This document shows positions 43,466 to 52,636 of a DNA stretch of 64,000 nt, one piece after another (position 1 is the first letter of the stretch; each line of letters starts with the position of its first letter). Below the pieces are notes generated by a model that was not told the DNA's origin, searched no databases, and saw nothing but the letters and a program-made list of their open reading frames with translations. Origin of the DNA: Candidatus Saganbacteria bacterium (lineage in GTDB: Bacteria; Margulisbacteria; WOR-1; XYC2-FULL-46-14; XYC2-FULL-37-10); contig JACRPL010000013.1 of the NCBI GenBank assembly GCA_016223245.1, positions 20,736-84,735 on the forward strand. The letters are read 5' to 3'. The translations under genes were made by a program, and so were the position numbers.

Positions 43466-44553
43466 TTCTTAAGCCTTGAGATATTTGCGATGATCCCGAC
43501 GGAGAAGAGATTGATTATCATCGCAGTGCCTCCGTAACTCACAAAAGGAAGAGGTATCCCCGTCGTCGGTATAAGTCCGACTACGACCAGCAGATTCAGG
43601 GCCGCCTGGACAAAAAACATTAAGATAAGCCCAAATGCCAGAAGCGATGAAAAGCTATCAGGGGCGTTCTTTGCGATATGCATCCCCCGCAAAAAGAACA
43701 GGACAAATATCAAAAGCAAAGCAATAGCCCCTATGAAGCCAAGCTCTTCGCACAATACCGCAAAAATGAAATCCGCGTATTGCTGGGGGAGATAATAGAA
43801 TTTTTGCCTGGAATTGCCAAGCCCCAGCCCAAATATCCCGCCGGATCCGACCGCGAGCAATGATTGGATAATATGGAAACCAACGCCAAGTGGATCCTTC
43901 CAAGGGTCAAGATAAGCGACAAGTCTCTTTAGCTTATACGGCGAAAGGATGCTTATTATAAGAACAGCAAAAGCGCCGACAGCCGCAAGTACCGTAAGAT
44001 GTGCGATCCTTGCCCCCGCAATAAATAGCATGATAAATGACGTGCCTAAGATCGAAAGCGCAGTCCCAAGATCGGGCTGTTTTATGATTATCGCGACAAC
44101 AAATATCAAGATCAATAGGAGAGGCAATAAACCCTTCATAAAATCACCGACTTTATCCTTGATGTTTGACAGCGCCATAGAAAAATACAGTACCATAGCG
44201 AACTTGACGAGCTCGGACGGCTGAAATGAAAATAGGTACAAATTGAGCCACCTTGTGGCTCCTCCGAGAGTTGTGCCGAATCGCGGTATAAAAAGCATGA
44301 ACAGGAAGAACACGGACAAGGAAAGAATGGGAAGCGCAAATCTTTTAAGCTTGGGCATTTCGAGGTTCATTGCCAGGACAAAGGCAAAAAACCCTAATAT
44401 CAAATATAAAAGATGGTGTTTCAAATAATAAAAGCTGTCCCCGACTTTTATCCCCATGACCGGGCTTGAAGAGAAGATCATTATCGTCCCAAAAAGTATA
44501 AGCGCAAGCGTCAGCGCCAAAAATGGCTTATCGGCTCCGGGTCTTTTTTTCAA
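43462..44553 (-). CDS. ftsW: SEDS peptidoglycan glycosyltransferase FtsW
   Basis: A 363 aa SEDS protein with about ten membrane segments, which polymerises lipid II at the septum. Conserved pieces are WLNLYLFSFQPSELVKFAMV, KQPDLGTALSILGTS, the extracellular loop with DPLGVGFHIIQSLLAVGSGGIFGLGLGNSRQKFYYLPQQYADFIFAVLCEELGF, and TTGIPLPFVSYGG. Its place between murD and murG separates it from RodA, a paralogue at 54818. Confidence 0.94.
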   Translation of the reverse strand: MKKRPGADKPFLALTLALILFGTIMIFSSSPVMGIKVGDSFYYLKHHLLYLILGFFAFVLAMNLEMPKLKRFALPILSLSVFFLFMLFIPRFGTTLGGATRWLNLYLFSFQPSELVKFAMVLYFSMALSNIKDKVGDFMKGLLPLLLILIFVVAIIIKQPDLGTALSILGTSFIMLFIAGARIAHLTVLAAVGAFAVLIISILSPYKLKRLVAYLDPWKDPLGVGFHIIQSLLAVGSGGIFGLGLGNSRQKFYYLPQQYADFIFAVLCEELGFIGAIALLLIFVLFFLRGMHIAKNAPDSFSSLLAFGLILMFFVQAALNLLVVVGLIPTTGIPLPFVSYGGTAMIINLFSVGIIANISRLKK

Positions 44554-45794
44554 AGCTTCGCCACCAGTTCTTTGAACCGCCGCCCGCGATCCTCAAAATC
44601 CTTGAACATGTCAAAACTTGCGCATGCAGGCGATAACAGGATGAAGTCGCCAGGAGATGCGCTGCCATACGAAATCCGGACAGCCTCCTCCAAACTAGAA
44701 GCTTTTTTTATCCCGGCAAATCCGACCTTGGCCAGGCCTTCTTCGAACCTGCCCGAAGCTTCGCCTATCAATATTACAGTTTTAACCGTTTCCTTGATCA
44801 GGCCGTTCATCTCTACAAGATCGGTGTTCTTATCCCTTCCGCCCAGAATAAGCACGATGTTTTTCTGGTCTCCTCTTAGGGCGCGAAGCGCAACGATAGT
44901 CGAATCGGGATTCGTGGCTTTTGAATCATTATAGAATTTAACGCCTTTCTTTTCGATGAAATACTCGATCCTATGCTCGACGCCCGGGAATTCACGCAGA
45001 ACTTTTGCTATTACATCATTTGAAACGCCGGCCAACTTGGCTGCCAAGGCGGCCGCCATCGCGTTTTCAATGTTATGTTCGCCTTTTATCTCGATATCGG
45101 AAATTGAAAGAGGAATCACTTCGCCGGCATATTTTTTCGAAAATGGCACATGCCTTGCTTCTGACCTTTCAATTAATTTCACGACAAGAGGATCTTCGGC
45201 ATTAAAAACAAGATAATCCGTTTTTCTTTGGTTCAAATATATCCTGGCTTTTGCCGATGCGTATTGGCCCATGCTCTTATGCCTTGTTAGATGATCAGGA
45301 GTTAAATTCGTGATGACGCTTATCCATGGCCTGAAAGTTAAAATAGTTTCAAGCTGATAACTGCTAATTTCGGCTACAATAAAATCAAGTTCCGTGTCAT
45401 CGATTGAGACCAATGGAGTTCCGATATTGCCGGCTAATGAAACCTTTCTCCCCGAAGCTTTAATGAATTCATAAATGAGAGTTGCTGTAGTTGTTTTCCC
45501 ATTCGTTCCGGTAACAGCAATTATCGGCTTAGTAAAAAACCTGAACGCGAGTTCAATTTCTGAAATAACAGGGATATTCCTGCCGCGCGCCTTTTTTAAA
45601 ATATCAATATCGGGATCTATCCCCGGGCTTAAAACGATCAATTCGGCCTTTTCAATGCTTTTTTCGGTTTTTTCGGCGGGAGAAATTTCGACAGCTAAAA
45701 CCTTCGCGCCTAAAGAGGATAATTTTTTCGCGGTCGCAAAGCCCGATTTTCCCAGGCCAAAAACAGTGACATTTTTTTCATTCCAATTTGTCAT
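44550..45794 (-). CDS. murD: UDP-N-acetylmuramoylalanine-D-glutamate ligase
   Basis: MurD, 414 aa. It has VFGLGKSGFATAKKL, the ATP loop AVTGTNGKTTTATLIYEF, ITNLTPDHLTRH, PGVEHRIEYF, YNDSKATNPDSTIVAL and LSPACASFDMFKDFEDRG. ATG at 45794 overlaps the mraY end by 4 nt. The frame is open further upstream but there enters mraY. Confidence 0.95.
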   Translation of the reverse strand: MTNWNEKNVTVFGLGKSGFATAKKLSSLGAKVLAVEISPAEKTEKSIEKAELIVLSPGIDPDIDILKKARGRNIPVISEIELAFRFFTKPIIAVTGTNGKTTTATLIYEFIKASGRKVSLAGNIGTPLVSIDDTELDFIVAEISSYQLETILTFRPWISVITNLTPDHLTRHKSMGQYASAKARIYLNQRKTDYLVFNAEDPLVVKLIERSEARHVPFSKKYAGEVIPLSISDIEIKGEHNIENAMAAALAAKLAGVSNDVIAKVLREFPGVEHRIEYFIEKKGVKFYNDSKATNPDSTIVALRALRGDQKNIVLILGGRDKNTDLVEMNGLIKETVKTVILIGEASGRFEEGLAKVGFAGIKKASSLEEAVRISYGSASPGDFILLSPACASFDMFKDFEDRGRRFKELVAKL

Positions 45795-46702
45795 AACAAA
45801 AATACTCCTATAATGCTTAATATAGCTTGTACAGACCAAAATAAAAGAACGACCTGCATTTCCGAAAATCCCAAAAGCTCAAAATGATGATGTAAAGGCG
45901 CCATTTTGAAGACGCGCCTTTTCCATAGTTTATAGCTTATTACCTGTATTATAACAGAGAGCGCTTCAACTAAATATACCCCGCAAACAACAATGAGGAC
46001 CAGCTCATGATGGCTAATTATCGCGAATCCGGAAAGAGCGGCCCCTATCCCCAAAGATCCGGTATCGCCCATGAAGATCATTGCTTTCGGAAAATTAAAA
46101 AACAAAAAACCGAAGATCGCCGCAATAAATACAAGGCTCAATGCCGCACCGCCTAACAACCCATTCAAATAAAAACTGATAAAGAATGGAACAAATGCCA
46201 AGATTGATGTTCCGGCAAGCAGTCCGTCCAAGCCATCCGTCAGATTTGCCGCATTTGCGGCGCCAATTATTATAAAGATCAAAAACAAGAAATATATGGC
46301 GGGATTAACGGCCCAATAATTAGTAATATTAATTATATAAAAAGCAAAACAGGCTGAAAAAATAGTTTGAAGGATTATCTTTTGCCAGAAAGTCAGCCCC
46401 AAGTTCCTACCCTTAAATACCTTAACAAAATCATCGGTAAACCCAATAAATGAAAATCCTAAATACAATAGAAGCACGGGAATATATTTCATATCGATTG
46501 TTAATAGCGAAAGGATAAGAACAATTGGAACAAACCCTATCCCGCCCATTGTAGGCGTCCCGCTTTTTATTTTGTGGCTTTGAGGCCCTTCCTCCCTTTC
46601 GATTTGTTTGAACTTATACTTTGTAAATAGTTTAATTAATAGATAAGTAACAAGAAATGACGCAGAAAAAGCTTGGACAAAAAGATAAAAAAGAGGAAGC
46701 AT
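45791..46702 (-). CDS. mraY: phospho-N-acetylmuramoyl-pentapeptide transferase
   Basis: MraY, 303 aa, multi-pass enzyme that makes lipid I. The motifs HKIKSGTPTMGGIGF, GFTDDFVKVFKGRNLGLT, ANLTDGLDGLLAG, FPKAMIFMGDTGSLGIGAAL and the histidine loop MAPLHHHFELLG are all seen. TATAAT lies 8 nt upstream of the ATG, so mraY starts this operon. murE and murF, usual upstream neighbours, are absent. Confidence 0.95.
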   Translation of the reverse strand: MLPLFYLFVQAFSASFLVTYLLIKLFTKYKFKQIEREEGPQSHKIKSGTPTMGGIGFVPIVLILSLLTIDMKYIPVLLLYLGFSFIGFTDDFVKVFKGRNLGLTFWQKIILQTIFSACFAFYIINITNYWAVNPAIYFLFLIFIIIGAANAANLTDGLDGLLAGTSILAFVPFFISFYLNGLLGGAALSLVFIAAIFGFLFFNFPKAMIFMGDTGSLGIGAALSGFAIISHHELVLIVVCGVYLVEALSVIIQVISYKLWKRRVFKMAPLHHHFELLGFSEMQVVLLFWSVQAILSIIGVFLL

Positions 46703-46710
46703 ATAAAGAA

Positions 46711-46716
46711 ATTATA
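46711..46716 (-). promoter_or_regulatory. -10 box for the mraY-murB operon
   Basis: TATAAT on the minus strand, 8 nt before the mraY ATG. The interval TTCTTTAT contains no ribosome binding site. Confidence 0.65.
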
Positions 46717-46729
46717 TCATAAAAAAAGC

Positions 46730-46800
46730 CCTCCTTCGCTCCGTCCTTCGCAGTAGCATTGCTACGGAAGAGGACTAAAGCTCCGGAGAGCTTATTTATA
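46730..46800. repeat. palindromic repeat-like sequence upstream of mraY
   Basis: GTAGCATTGCTAC forms a perfect stem with a 3-base loop. It is flanked by GTCCTTCG and CGGAAGAGGAC, which partly pair, and by AAGCTCCGGAGAGCTT, a near-palindrome. It resembles the short interspersed elements seen elsewhere in the window, but only one copy was found here. It lies between the barrel gene stop and the mraY promoter. Confidence 0.5.
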
Positions 46801-46813
46801 TATATAAATACTA

Positions 46814-47362
46814 TTATTTCTTAATAGTATATCCAATTTCGGCGATCAAACCCAAGCGGGTATCATAACCGGCTTCGGCTACAATATTGTCGCGAAGGCT
46901 GGTCGAAACTGTTACTCCAACGCCTATGCCTGCCTTATCAGAAAGAGTAGGACCGACGCCAAGCTTAACTAGTTCGGAATAGCTGGAATAATTAACGCCA
47001 AAATCCGCATAAATATTATTCCTAAGAGGCATTTTGCCGGATACTCCTAGATTCACGAGAGAATATCCGCTTCCGAATCCATAGCCCAAATTGCCGACAA
47101 TTGACAAATTATCCTTGACTTGCTTTTCGGAGCTAATAGCTATCATTCCGGCTCCCCCGCCTAAACCTGCTTTGGCAAAGATCGGCATTCCCGATGATGG
47201 TCTTACGGCCTGTGGCGCAGGCGCAACAGGAGCGACTGATAGCGCAGGAACATCAACAGGCGCCGCAGCTGGAGCAACAGCAGCTTTCTTAGCTGGTGCA
47301 GCCATAGCTATTGAAGAAAGGACAAAAACAAGAAGAACCATTAATAATAAACTTTTTTTCAT
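46814..47362 (-). CDS. small outer-membrane beta-barrel-like protein
   Basis: A 182 aa protein with a signal peptide (LLLMVLLVFVLSSIAMAA), an alanine/proline linker (VAPAAAPVDVPALSVAPVAP) and a C-terminal domain of alternating hydrophobic strands (GNLGYGFGSGYSLVNLGVSG, YADFGVNYSSYSEL, VGVTVSTSLRDNIVAEAGYD). It shares its C-terminal strand pattern with the protein at 39112-40128. It is likely an eight-strand barrel or a soluble lipocalin-like sandwich. Ligand unknown. Confidence 0.6.
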   Translation of the reverse strand: MKKSLLLMVLLVFVLSSIAMAAPAKKAAVAPAAAPVDVPALSVAPVAPAPQAVRPSSGMPIFAKAGLGGGAGMIAISSEKQVKDNLSIVGNLGYGFGSGYSLVNLGVSGKMPLRNNIYADFGVNYSSYSELVKLGVGPTLSDKAGIGVGVTVSTSLRDNIVAEAGYDTRLGLIAEIGYTIKK

Positions 47363-47379
47363 ATTTCACCTCCTTATTT

Positions 47380-47952
47380 TTACAAATATAACCTTGCACC
47401 GCTATAGAACAAAGCCGAAGAAGCCCCAAGACCTGTTCCTGCCGCAGTCCCTGACCCGATTCCAAATGTCGACACGCCGCCAGCTGTTGAAAATTCTAGA
47501 ACGGTCAGATCAGCCAAAACTGATAAATTGCTTAACAATGCATACTCAACGCCAACAAAGCCATTTATAGTTATAGAAGAAGTTGCGGCTGCCGCATATG
47601 CCGGGTTAGTCGCAATCATCAGATTTCCGCCAGCCTTTGCCATAACATCGCCGATTTTTAGAAGATCAAATTCTAATCTCCCTAACAACCCGATATTTGA
47701 ATTCGCCCCTGCAGCATTCGTCCCATAAGCTATCCCTAAATCGCCGGATATCGCAGGGTTAAAGCGCATGCCTCCTGTAATAATAGTCCCAAACCCTCCC
47801 GGAGCGGCTTGGCTCATTAACCCTATTCTCAATGAATTGGAAGGTTTTACACTATCTGAAGAAAGGATCAGCGGAACAGAGGTTTTTGCGGCGGCAAATG
47901 AAACGGAAACCAATAACGAAATCAAAACCAAAGAAACAAAGACTTTTTTCAT
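47380..47952 (-). CDS. secreted glycine/alanine-rich beta-structured protein
   Basis: A 190 aa protein with a signal peptide (VFVSLVLISLLVSVSFAAA). The mature part has repeated short strands (GTIITGGMRFNPAISGDLGIAYG, GLLGRLEFDLLKIGDVMAKAGGN, GFVGVEYALLSNLSVLADLTVLEF) and ends in FYSGARLYL, a terminal aromatic/hydrophobic residue compatible with outer-membrane insertion. It lies 17 nt upstream of the preceding barrel gene in transcription order, so they are probably co-expressed. No family name is recognised. Confidence 0.6.
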   Translation of the reverse strand: MKKVFVSLVLISLLVSVSFAAAKTSVPLILSSDSVKPSNSLRIGLMSQAAPGGFGTIITGGMRFNPAISGDLGIAYGTNAAGANSNIGLLGRLEFDLLKIGDVMAKAGGNLMIATNPAYAAAATSSITINGFVGVEYALLSNLSVLADLTVLEFSTAGGVSTFGIGSGTAAGTGLGASSALFYSGARLYL

Positions 47953-47969
47953 TTTTTACCCCCTTATTT

Positions 47970-48227
47970 TTATACCGAATGCGCTGGCTGGCGCATATGA
48001 ACATCCAATTTGTCTTCGACTCTTTTGATGCTGTCTTTAAACTCCACGCGCAATTCATCTACACTATTTTCAACGCCAGAAAGCCTGTTTTCAATCGCAG
48101 GCAGTTTTTCATCTTCAATTCTCTTGATTGCATGATTGGTAAAAGTTAATTCCTGCTTCAATCCTTCGTATAATCCTGTAAGTTTATCTAATTTATTTAT
48201 TATCCCATCATATTCTTTGGAAATCAT
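47970..48227 (-). CDS. small coiled-coil protein
   Basis: An 85 aa protein made almost entirely of heptad-like helix (IINKLDKLTGLYEGLKQELT ... LPAIENRLSGVENSVDELRVEF). A similar coiled-coil gene lies at 53883-54173. Function unknown. It begins just after a decayed MscS-like C-terminal fragment. Confidence 0.55.
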   Translation of the reverse strand: MISKEYDGIINKLDKLTGLYEGLKQELTFTNHAIKRIEDEKLPAIENRLSGVENSVDELRVEFKDSIKRVEDKLDVHMRQPAHSV

Positions 48228-48283
48228 TTTTACTTCCCCTTAATTAAATTCAAAACAAAATCGGCCATGATATCTTTGCAGCC
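48226..48283. repeat. 58-bp direct repeat, copy 1 (MscS-like gene end)
   Basis: Identical to 48626-48683 except for one base, exactly 400 bp apart. On the minus strand it encodes DIMADFVLNLIKGK and a stop, a duplicated C-terminus of the MscS-like gene. Confidence 0.92.
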
Positions 48284-48305
48284 AAGGCCGAACATTTTAT
48301 TGTGC
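48241..48305 (-). pseudogene. 21-codon remnant of a second MscS-like gene
   Basis: On the minus strand, MFGLGCKDIMADFVLNLIKGK and TAA match the last 20 residues of the intact MscS-like protein (one Leu/Ser change). Nothing of the body remains. The fragment follows a 39 aa membrane peptide gene. Confidence 0.7.
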
Positions 48306-48416
48306 ATGTTTGTTTTTGTGTTTAATTGATGCCTGCCTGTCTTGATAAAGCAGGACACACAACAATACCACTCCAACAACCAAAACAATTATCATTGTCA
48401 ATAAGCTATAATCCAT
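48297..48416 (-). CDS. 39-residue single-span membrane peptide
   Basis: A short frame starting inside the end of the upstream 71 aa gene. It reads MDYSLLTMIIVLVVGVVLLC, then VLLYQDRQASIKHKNKHAQ: one membrane helix and a basic tail. The overlap with its neighbour and the clear hydrophobic/basic layout argue for a real gene. Function unknown. Confidence 0.45.
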   Translation of the reverse strand: MDYSLLTMIIVLVVGVVLLCVLLYQDRQASIKHKNKHAQ

Positions 48417-48621
48417 CAGCATCCTCCTCTAAAGATTTCTTCGGTTCTGAAAAAACTGCTATTGCGGAAGTTACTGCCAGCAATAATATGCCGACAATAA
48501 AGACCAATAAATTTATCCCTTTTCCGGAGACCATTTGCCCGATCACGAGCAAGCCGAAAATAATCCCCGAAAAATTAATAAACAGCTTGGATATTATTTT
48601 TCTTCTCGAATCAGATATCAT
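48406..48621 (-). CDS. small two-span membrane protein
   Basis: A 71 aa protein with two hydrophobic segments (FINFSGIIFGLLVIGQM and LLVFIVGILLLAVTSAIAVF) and an acidic tail. It resembles small DUF6722-type proteins in layout, but this is not certain. It follows the MscS-like gene by 8 nt and overlaps the 39 aa peptide gene. Confidence 0.55.
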   Translation of the reverse strand: MISDSRRKIISKLFINFSGIIFGLLVIGQMVSGKGINLLVFIVGILLLAVTSAIAVFSEPKKSLEEDADGL

Positions 48622-48625
48622 CTCA

Positions 48626-48683
48626 ATTTTTACTTCCCCTTAATTAAATTCGAAACAAAATCGGCCATGATATCTTTGCAGCC
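48626..48683. repeat. 58-bp direct repeat, copy 2 (intact MscS-like gene end)
   Basis: The parental copy, comprising the last codons and stop of the MscS-like gene. See 48226-48283. Confidence 0.92.
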
Positions 48684-49280
48684 CAACCCGAAAGCGATCG
48701 CAACGGCTAAGCCTAATGCGCCGATAATAACACCAATACTCGGTACAAGCAAGGCTGCGCCGATCCCAAGCTGCTCCAAAGCTAATAGAAAAGCCATGAT
48801 GACTGTCACATATTGGATAAGGCGGGCAATTGTTTTAGCCCCTGGAAGGCCGAAGTTTACAGTCACAACGTATACCAGGCTCCCGAACAATATCGCAAAA
48901 AACGAGCCCAGGCTTAATACGATTGCGGCGATCAGAATAAGCGATAGGGATGAAAATATTTTTTCAATGGCTGACTCGACGGGAAGGCCCGACATAAATG
49001 CAACGGCAACAATCAACAAATAGATAACTATCCAATAAATAAAAGTCCCGACTAATTCGGAGGGTTTCTTTTTTACTTCGCCTTTTTCGAGTATCGAGTT
49101 GAATTTAACGGTTTTTAAAAGATCGTCGAATTTTAAAGCTTGCAATGTAAGTATTGCGATCTTTTCGAAAAATTTGGCAAGCACAAAACCGATTATGAGG
49201 GCGGCTAATCCATAAAATACATTAAGCAGTTGGACCGAAGTCTTTTCGAGGAACGGGAACAAAGACTCTATTTGTATCAT
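48630..49280 (-). CDS. MscS-like conserved TM-helix membrane protein
   Basis: A 216 aa protein with five or so membrane helices, of the conserved TM-helix type related to small mechanosensitive channels (YnaI/YbdG-like N-terminal regions). The repeat LLNVFYGLAALIIGFVLAKFFEKI and the pore-like glycine/alanine-rich GVIIGALGLAVAIAFGLGCKDIMADF are typical. There is no cytoplasmic beta domain. Ion or water flux under osmotic stress is the likely role. Its last 20 codons are duplicated 400 bp downstream. Confidence 0.75.
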   Translation of the reverse strand: MIQIESLFPFLEKTSVQLLNVFYGLAALIIGFVLAKFFEKIAILTLQALKFDDLLKTVKFNSILEKGEVKKKPSELVGTFIYWIVIYLLIVAVAFMSGLPVESAIEKIFSSLSLILIAAIVLSLGSFFAILFGSLVYVVTVNFGLPGAKTIARLIQYVTVIMAFLLALEQLGIGAALLVPSIGVIIGALGLAVAIAFGLGCKDIMADFVSNLIKGK

Positions 49281-49301
49281 AATTCCACCCTTTTAAAGGA
49301 T

Positions 49302-49523
49302 TTAGACCAACCCAAGGCCAAGGAGCAAAGAAACAACCATGAAAATTATCGCCGATATCGTCGTGATCCTGTCCAATCCTTCTTCCAAACCCTTAGGAGT
49401 TCCGAAAAGCTTGGCTGCGCCGCCTATGCCGCCCAGGCCCTCGCCTTTTGCTGAATGGAGCAATACCGTTAAAACAACAGCTATCGCTGACAAGATCTGA
49501 ATAATGATCAATAAAGCTTTCAT
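49302..49523 (-). CDS. secG: protein translocase subunit SecG
   Basis: SecG, 73 aa, two membrane segments (LLIIIQILSAIAVVLTVLL and ISAIIFMVVSLLLGLGL) with the conserved middle LLHSAKGEGLGGIGGAAKLFG. A full promoter is visible: TTGACA, 16 bp, TAATAT, then 7 nt to the ATG. Confidence 0.92.
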   Translation of the reverse strand: MKALLIIIQILSAIAVVLTVLLHSAKGEGLGGIGGAAKLFGTPKGLEEGLDRITTISAIIFMVVSLLLGLGLV

Positions 49524-49530
49524 TTTTTTA

Positions 49531-49558
49531 ATATTAGCATATCGATTATTGTTGTCAA
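49531..49558 (-). promoter_or_regulatory. secG promoter (-35 and -10, leaderless)
   Basis: Minus strand: TTGACA at 49553-49558, 16-bp spacer, TAATAT at 49531-49536, then 7 nt to the secG ATG at 49523. The best complete sigma-70-type promoter in the window. Confidence 0.75.
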
Positions 49559-49580
49559 GGAGAAATGGCGGCGATCGGCA

Positions 49581-50231
49581 TCAAATATTTTTTTTGGGCG
49601 ATCTTATCCTCGCTTTGGCGATCTCAACGATGATCGGTACAATAGATAGAATGATTATGGCAAGAATAACAAACGAAAAGTTTTCTTTAATGCCTGGAAG
49701 ATTGCCAAAAAAATACCCCAAAAGAACAAATCCAAATACCCAAACAAGCCCTCCGGTTGCGTTATAGTAGATGAACTTTAAATAATCCATCTTGCCGATG
49801 CCTGCCACAAAAGGAGCAAAGGTCCTGATTATCGGCAAAAAACGGGCCAAGAAGATGGTTTTGCCGCCATGTTTACTGTAGAATTTCTGGGTTTGATCGA
49901 TATGGTTTTGATTGATCGGGATGTTCTTGTTATCGACTATGCTCTGGCCAAAAAATCGCCCGATCCAGTAGTTAACCGTATCGCCAAAGAAAGCGGCGGC
50001 CCACAGCAAAAAAAGCAAAAAAACGACATTAAATGAACCGATCGCCGAAAAAGCCCCGGCCGCAAAAAGGAGGGAATCCCCGGGCAAGAAAGGAGTAAAT
50101 ACAAGTCCTGTTTCAGCGAAAACTATTGCGAACAAGATCGCATAGGAAAAGGCCCCGTATGCCTTTATGATCTCACCCAAATGAGCATCGATATGAAGAA
50201 TAAAGTTCAATAATGACGAAAATATTTCCAT
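49581..50231 (-). CDS. DedA family membrane protein
   Basis: A 216 aa DedA/VTT protein, a half-transporter-like family that includes undecaprenyl-phosphate flippases. Typical motifs are ETGLVFTPFLPGDSLLFAAG, ALFFGDTVNYWIGRFFG-like (AAFFGDTVNYWIGR) and FLARFLPIIRTFAPFVAG with the membrane-embedded Arg residues. It lies 15 nt beyond the tRNA-Ala gene on the same strand. Confidence 0.92.
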   Translation of the reverse strand: MEIFSSLLNFILHIDAHLGEIIKAYGAFSYAILFAIVFAETGLVFTPFLPGDSLLFAAGAFSAIGSFNVVFLLFLLWAAAFFGDTVNYWIGRFFGQSIVDNKNIPINQNHIDQTQKFYSKHGGKTIFLARFLPIIRTFAPFVAGIGKMDYLKFIYYNATGGLVWVFGFVLLGYFFGNLPGIKENFSFVILAIIILSIVPIIVEIAKARIRSPKKNI

Positions 50232-50246
50232 ATAACTATTATTAAA

Positions 50247-50319
50247 TGGAGCTGATCGGGATCGAACCGACGGCCTCGTCGTTGCGAACGACGCGCTCTC
50301 CCAACTGAGCTACAGCCCC
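50247..50319 (-). tRNA. tRNA-Ala (anticodon CGC)
   Basis: A 73-nt cloverleaf on the minus strand: acceptor GGGGCTG/CAGCTCC with the G3-U70 wobble pair that identifies alanine tRNA, D arm GCTC/GAGC, anticodon stem CGTCG/CGACG around TTCGCAA (anticodon CGC), T arm GTCGG TTCGATC CCGAT, discriminator A. CCA is not encoded. It begins on the base right after the pgk stop codon, so it is probably cut out of the gap-pgk transcript. Confidence 0.95.
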
Positions 50320-51516
50320 CTATTTATCTTGCAAACAAGCAATACCTGGAAGCGTCTTTCCCTCAACAAATTCCAAAGATGCGCCGCCGCCGGTTGAAAT
50401 ATGAGTTATCTTGTCAGCTAAACCGGATTTTTCGATCGCCGCGACAGAATCCCCGCCGCCAATGACGGATACCGCGCCATGGCTTGTAGCTTCGGCAACC
50501 AGTTTTGCAATTCCAAAAGTTCCCTTCGAGAATTTATCAAATTCAAATACACCCATTGGACCGTTCCAGAAAATAGTTTTTGCTTTTTTTATCGAATGGC
50601 TGAATTTTTTGACGGTTTCGGGCCCTATATCCATGCCCTGCCATCCGTCTGGAATTCCGCCGCGGGTTACGAGCTGGATATTGGCATTGGCATCGAATTT
50701 GTCGGCGCAAATATGGTCGATCGGAAGCAATATCGTCTTATTAAGATCGATCGCTTCTTTTAATATTTCTTTGGCAACACCGATCTTATCTTCTTCGACC
50801 AAAGAATTCCCTACGGAAACATTCCTCGACCTGAAGAATGTATACGACATCCCGCCCGCAATGATCAATGTATCAATTTTAGGCAATAGATTTTTTATAA
50901 CATCGATCTTGCTTGATATCTTGGCTCCGCCCAATATCGCGACATATGGATGCGCGGGACCAGAAATAAGCTGCCCCAAGAATTTTATTTCTTTTTCGAT
51001 CAAAAATCCGGCATAGCCCTTTAAATATTTTGTGACGCCTACAGTTGAAGCATGCGCGCGGTGCGCGGTGCCGAATGCGTCGTTTACATATATATCGGCC
51101 AAAGAAGCGAGCTTCTTGGCGAATTCGGGATCGTTCTTCTCTTCTTCTTTGTAGAAACGGACATTCTCAAGCAATAAGACATCGCCGGAATTCAATTTTG
51201 AGACAGAAGCTTCAACAACGGGGCCGATCGAGTCTTGTACATATTGGACGGATCTACCCAAGAGTTCAGAAAGTTTTTTTGCAATAGGCCCCATCCTCAA
51301 TTTATCTTCAGGGCCTTTTTTCGGGCGGCCTAAATGAGATACAAGTATTATTTTGGCTCCGCCATCGGCCAAGAACTTGATCGTTGGAAGAGATGCCGTG
51401 AGCCTGGTATCGTCTGTAATATTTTGTTTGTCATCCTGGGGAACATTATAATCGACCCTGATCAAAACCTTTTTCCCACGAAATTCACCCATATCACGGA
51501 TCGTTTTCTTAGACAT
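50320..51516 (-). CDS. pgk: phosphoglycerate kinase
   Basis: PGK, 398 aa, ATP-forming step of glycolysis. N-terminal [71 protein letters not shown] and C-terminal [16 protein letters not shown] and [12 protein letters not shown] are all present. Its ATG directly follows the gap stop (TAA-ATG), and its TAG directly abuts tRNA-Ala. Confidence 0.96.
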   Translation of the reverse strand: MSKKTIRDMGEFRGKKVLIRVDYNVPQDDKQNITDDTRLTASLPTIKFLADGGAKIILVSHLGRPKKGPEDKLRMGPIAKKLSELLGRSVQYVQDSIGPVVEASVSKLNSGDVLLLENVRFYKEEEKNDPEFAKKLASLADIYVNDAFGTAHRAHASTVGVTKYLKGYAGFLIEKEIKFLGQLISGPAHPYVAILGGAKISSKIDVIKNLLPKIDTLIIAGGMSYTFFRSRNVSVGNSLVEEDKIGVAKEILKEAIDLNKTILLPIDHICADKFDANANIQLVTRGGIPDGWQGMDIGPETVKKFSHSIKKAKTIFWNGPMGVFEFDKFSKGTFGIAKLVAEATSHGAVSVIGGGDSVAAIEKSGLADKITHISTGGGASLEFVEGKTLPGIACLQDK

Positions 51517-52563
<1,047 letters not shown>

Positions 52564-52587
52564 TTACATCCCCCTCACTTTTTTTAA

Positions 52588-52593
52588 ATTATA
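52588..52593 (-). promoter_or_regulatory. -10 box for gap-pgk-tRNA-Ala
   Basis: TATAAT on the minus strand, 27 nt before the gap ATG, with a purine-rich ribosome binding site between. Divergent from the lptC/A promoter. Confidence 0.6.
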
Positions 52594-52623
52594 TCATTAT
52601 TTGCGAAAAACCGTCAACTATTC

Positions 52624-52629
52624 TATAAT
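52624..52629 (+). promoter_or_regulatory. -10 box for the LptC/LptA-like gene (leaderless)
   Basis: TATAAT ends 7 nt before the ATG at 52637, without a ribosome binding site. Confidence 0.65.
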
Positions 52630-52636
52630 CTTTCGC

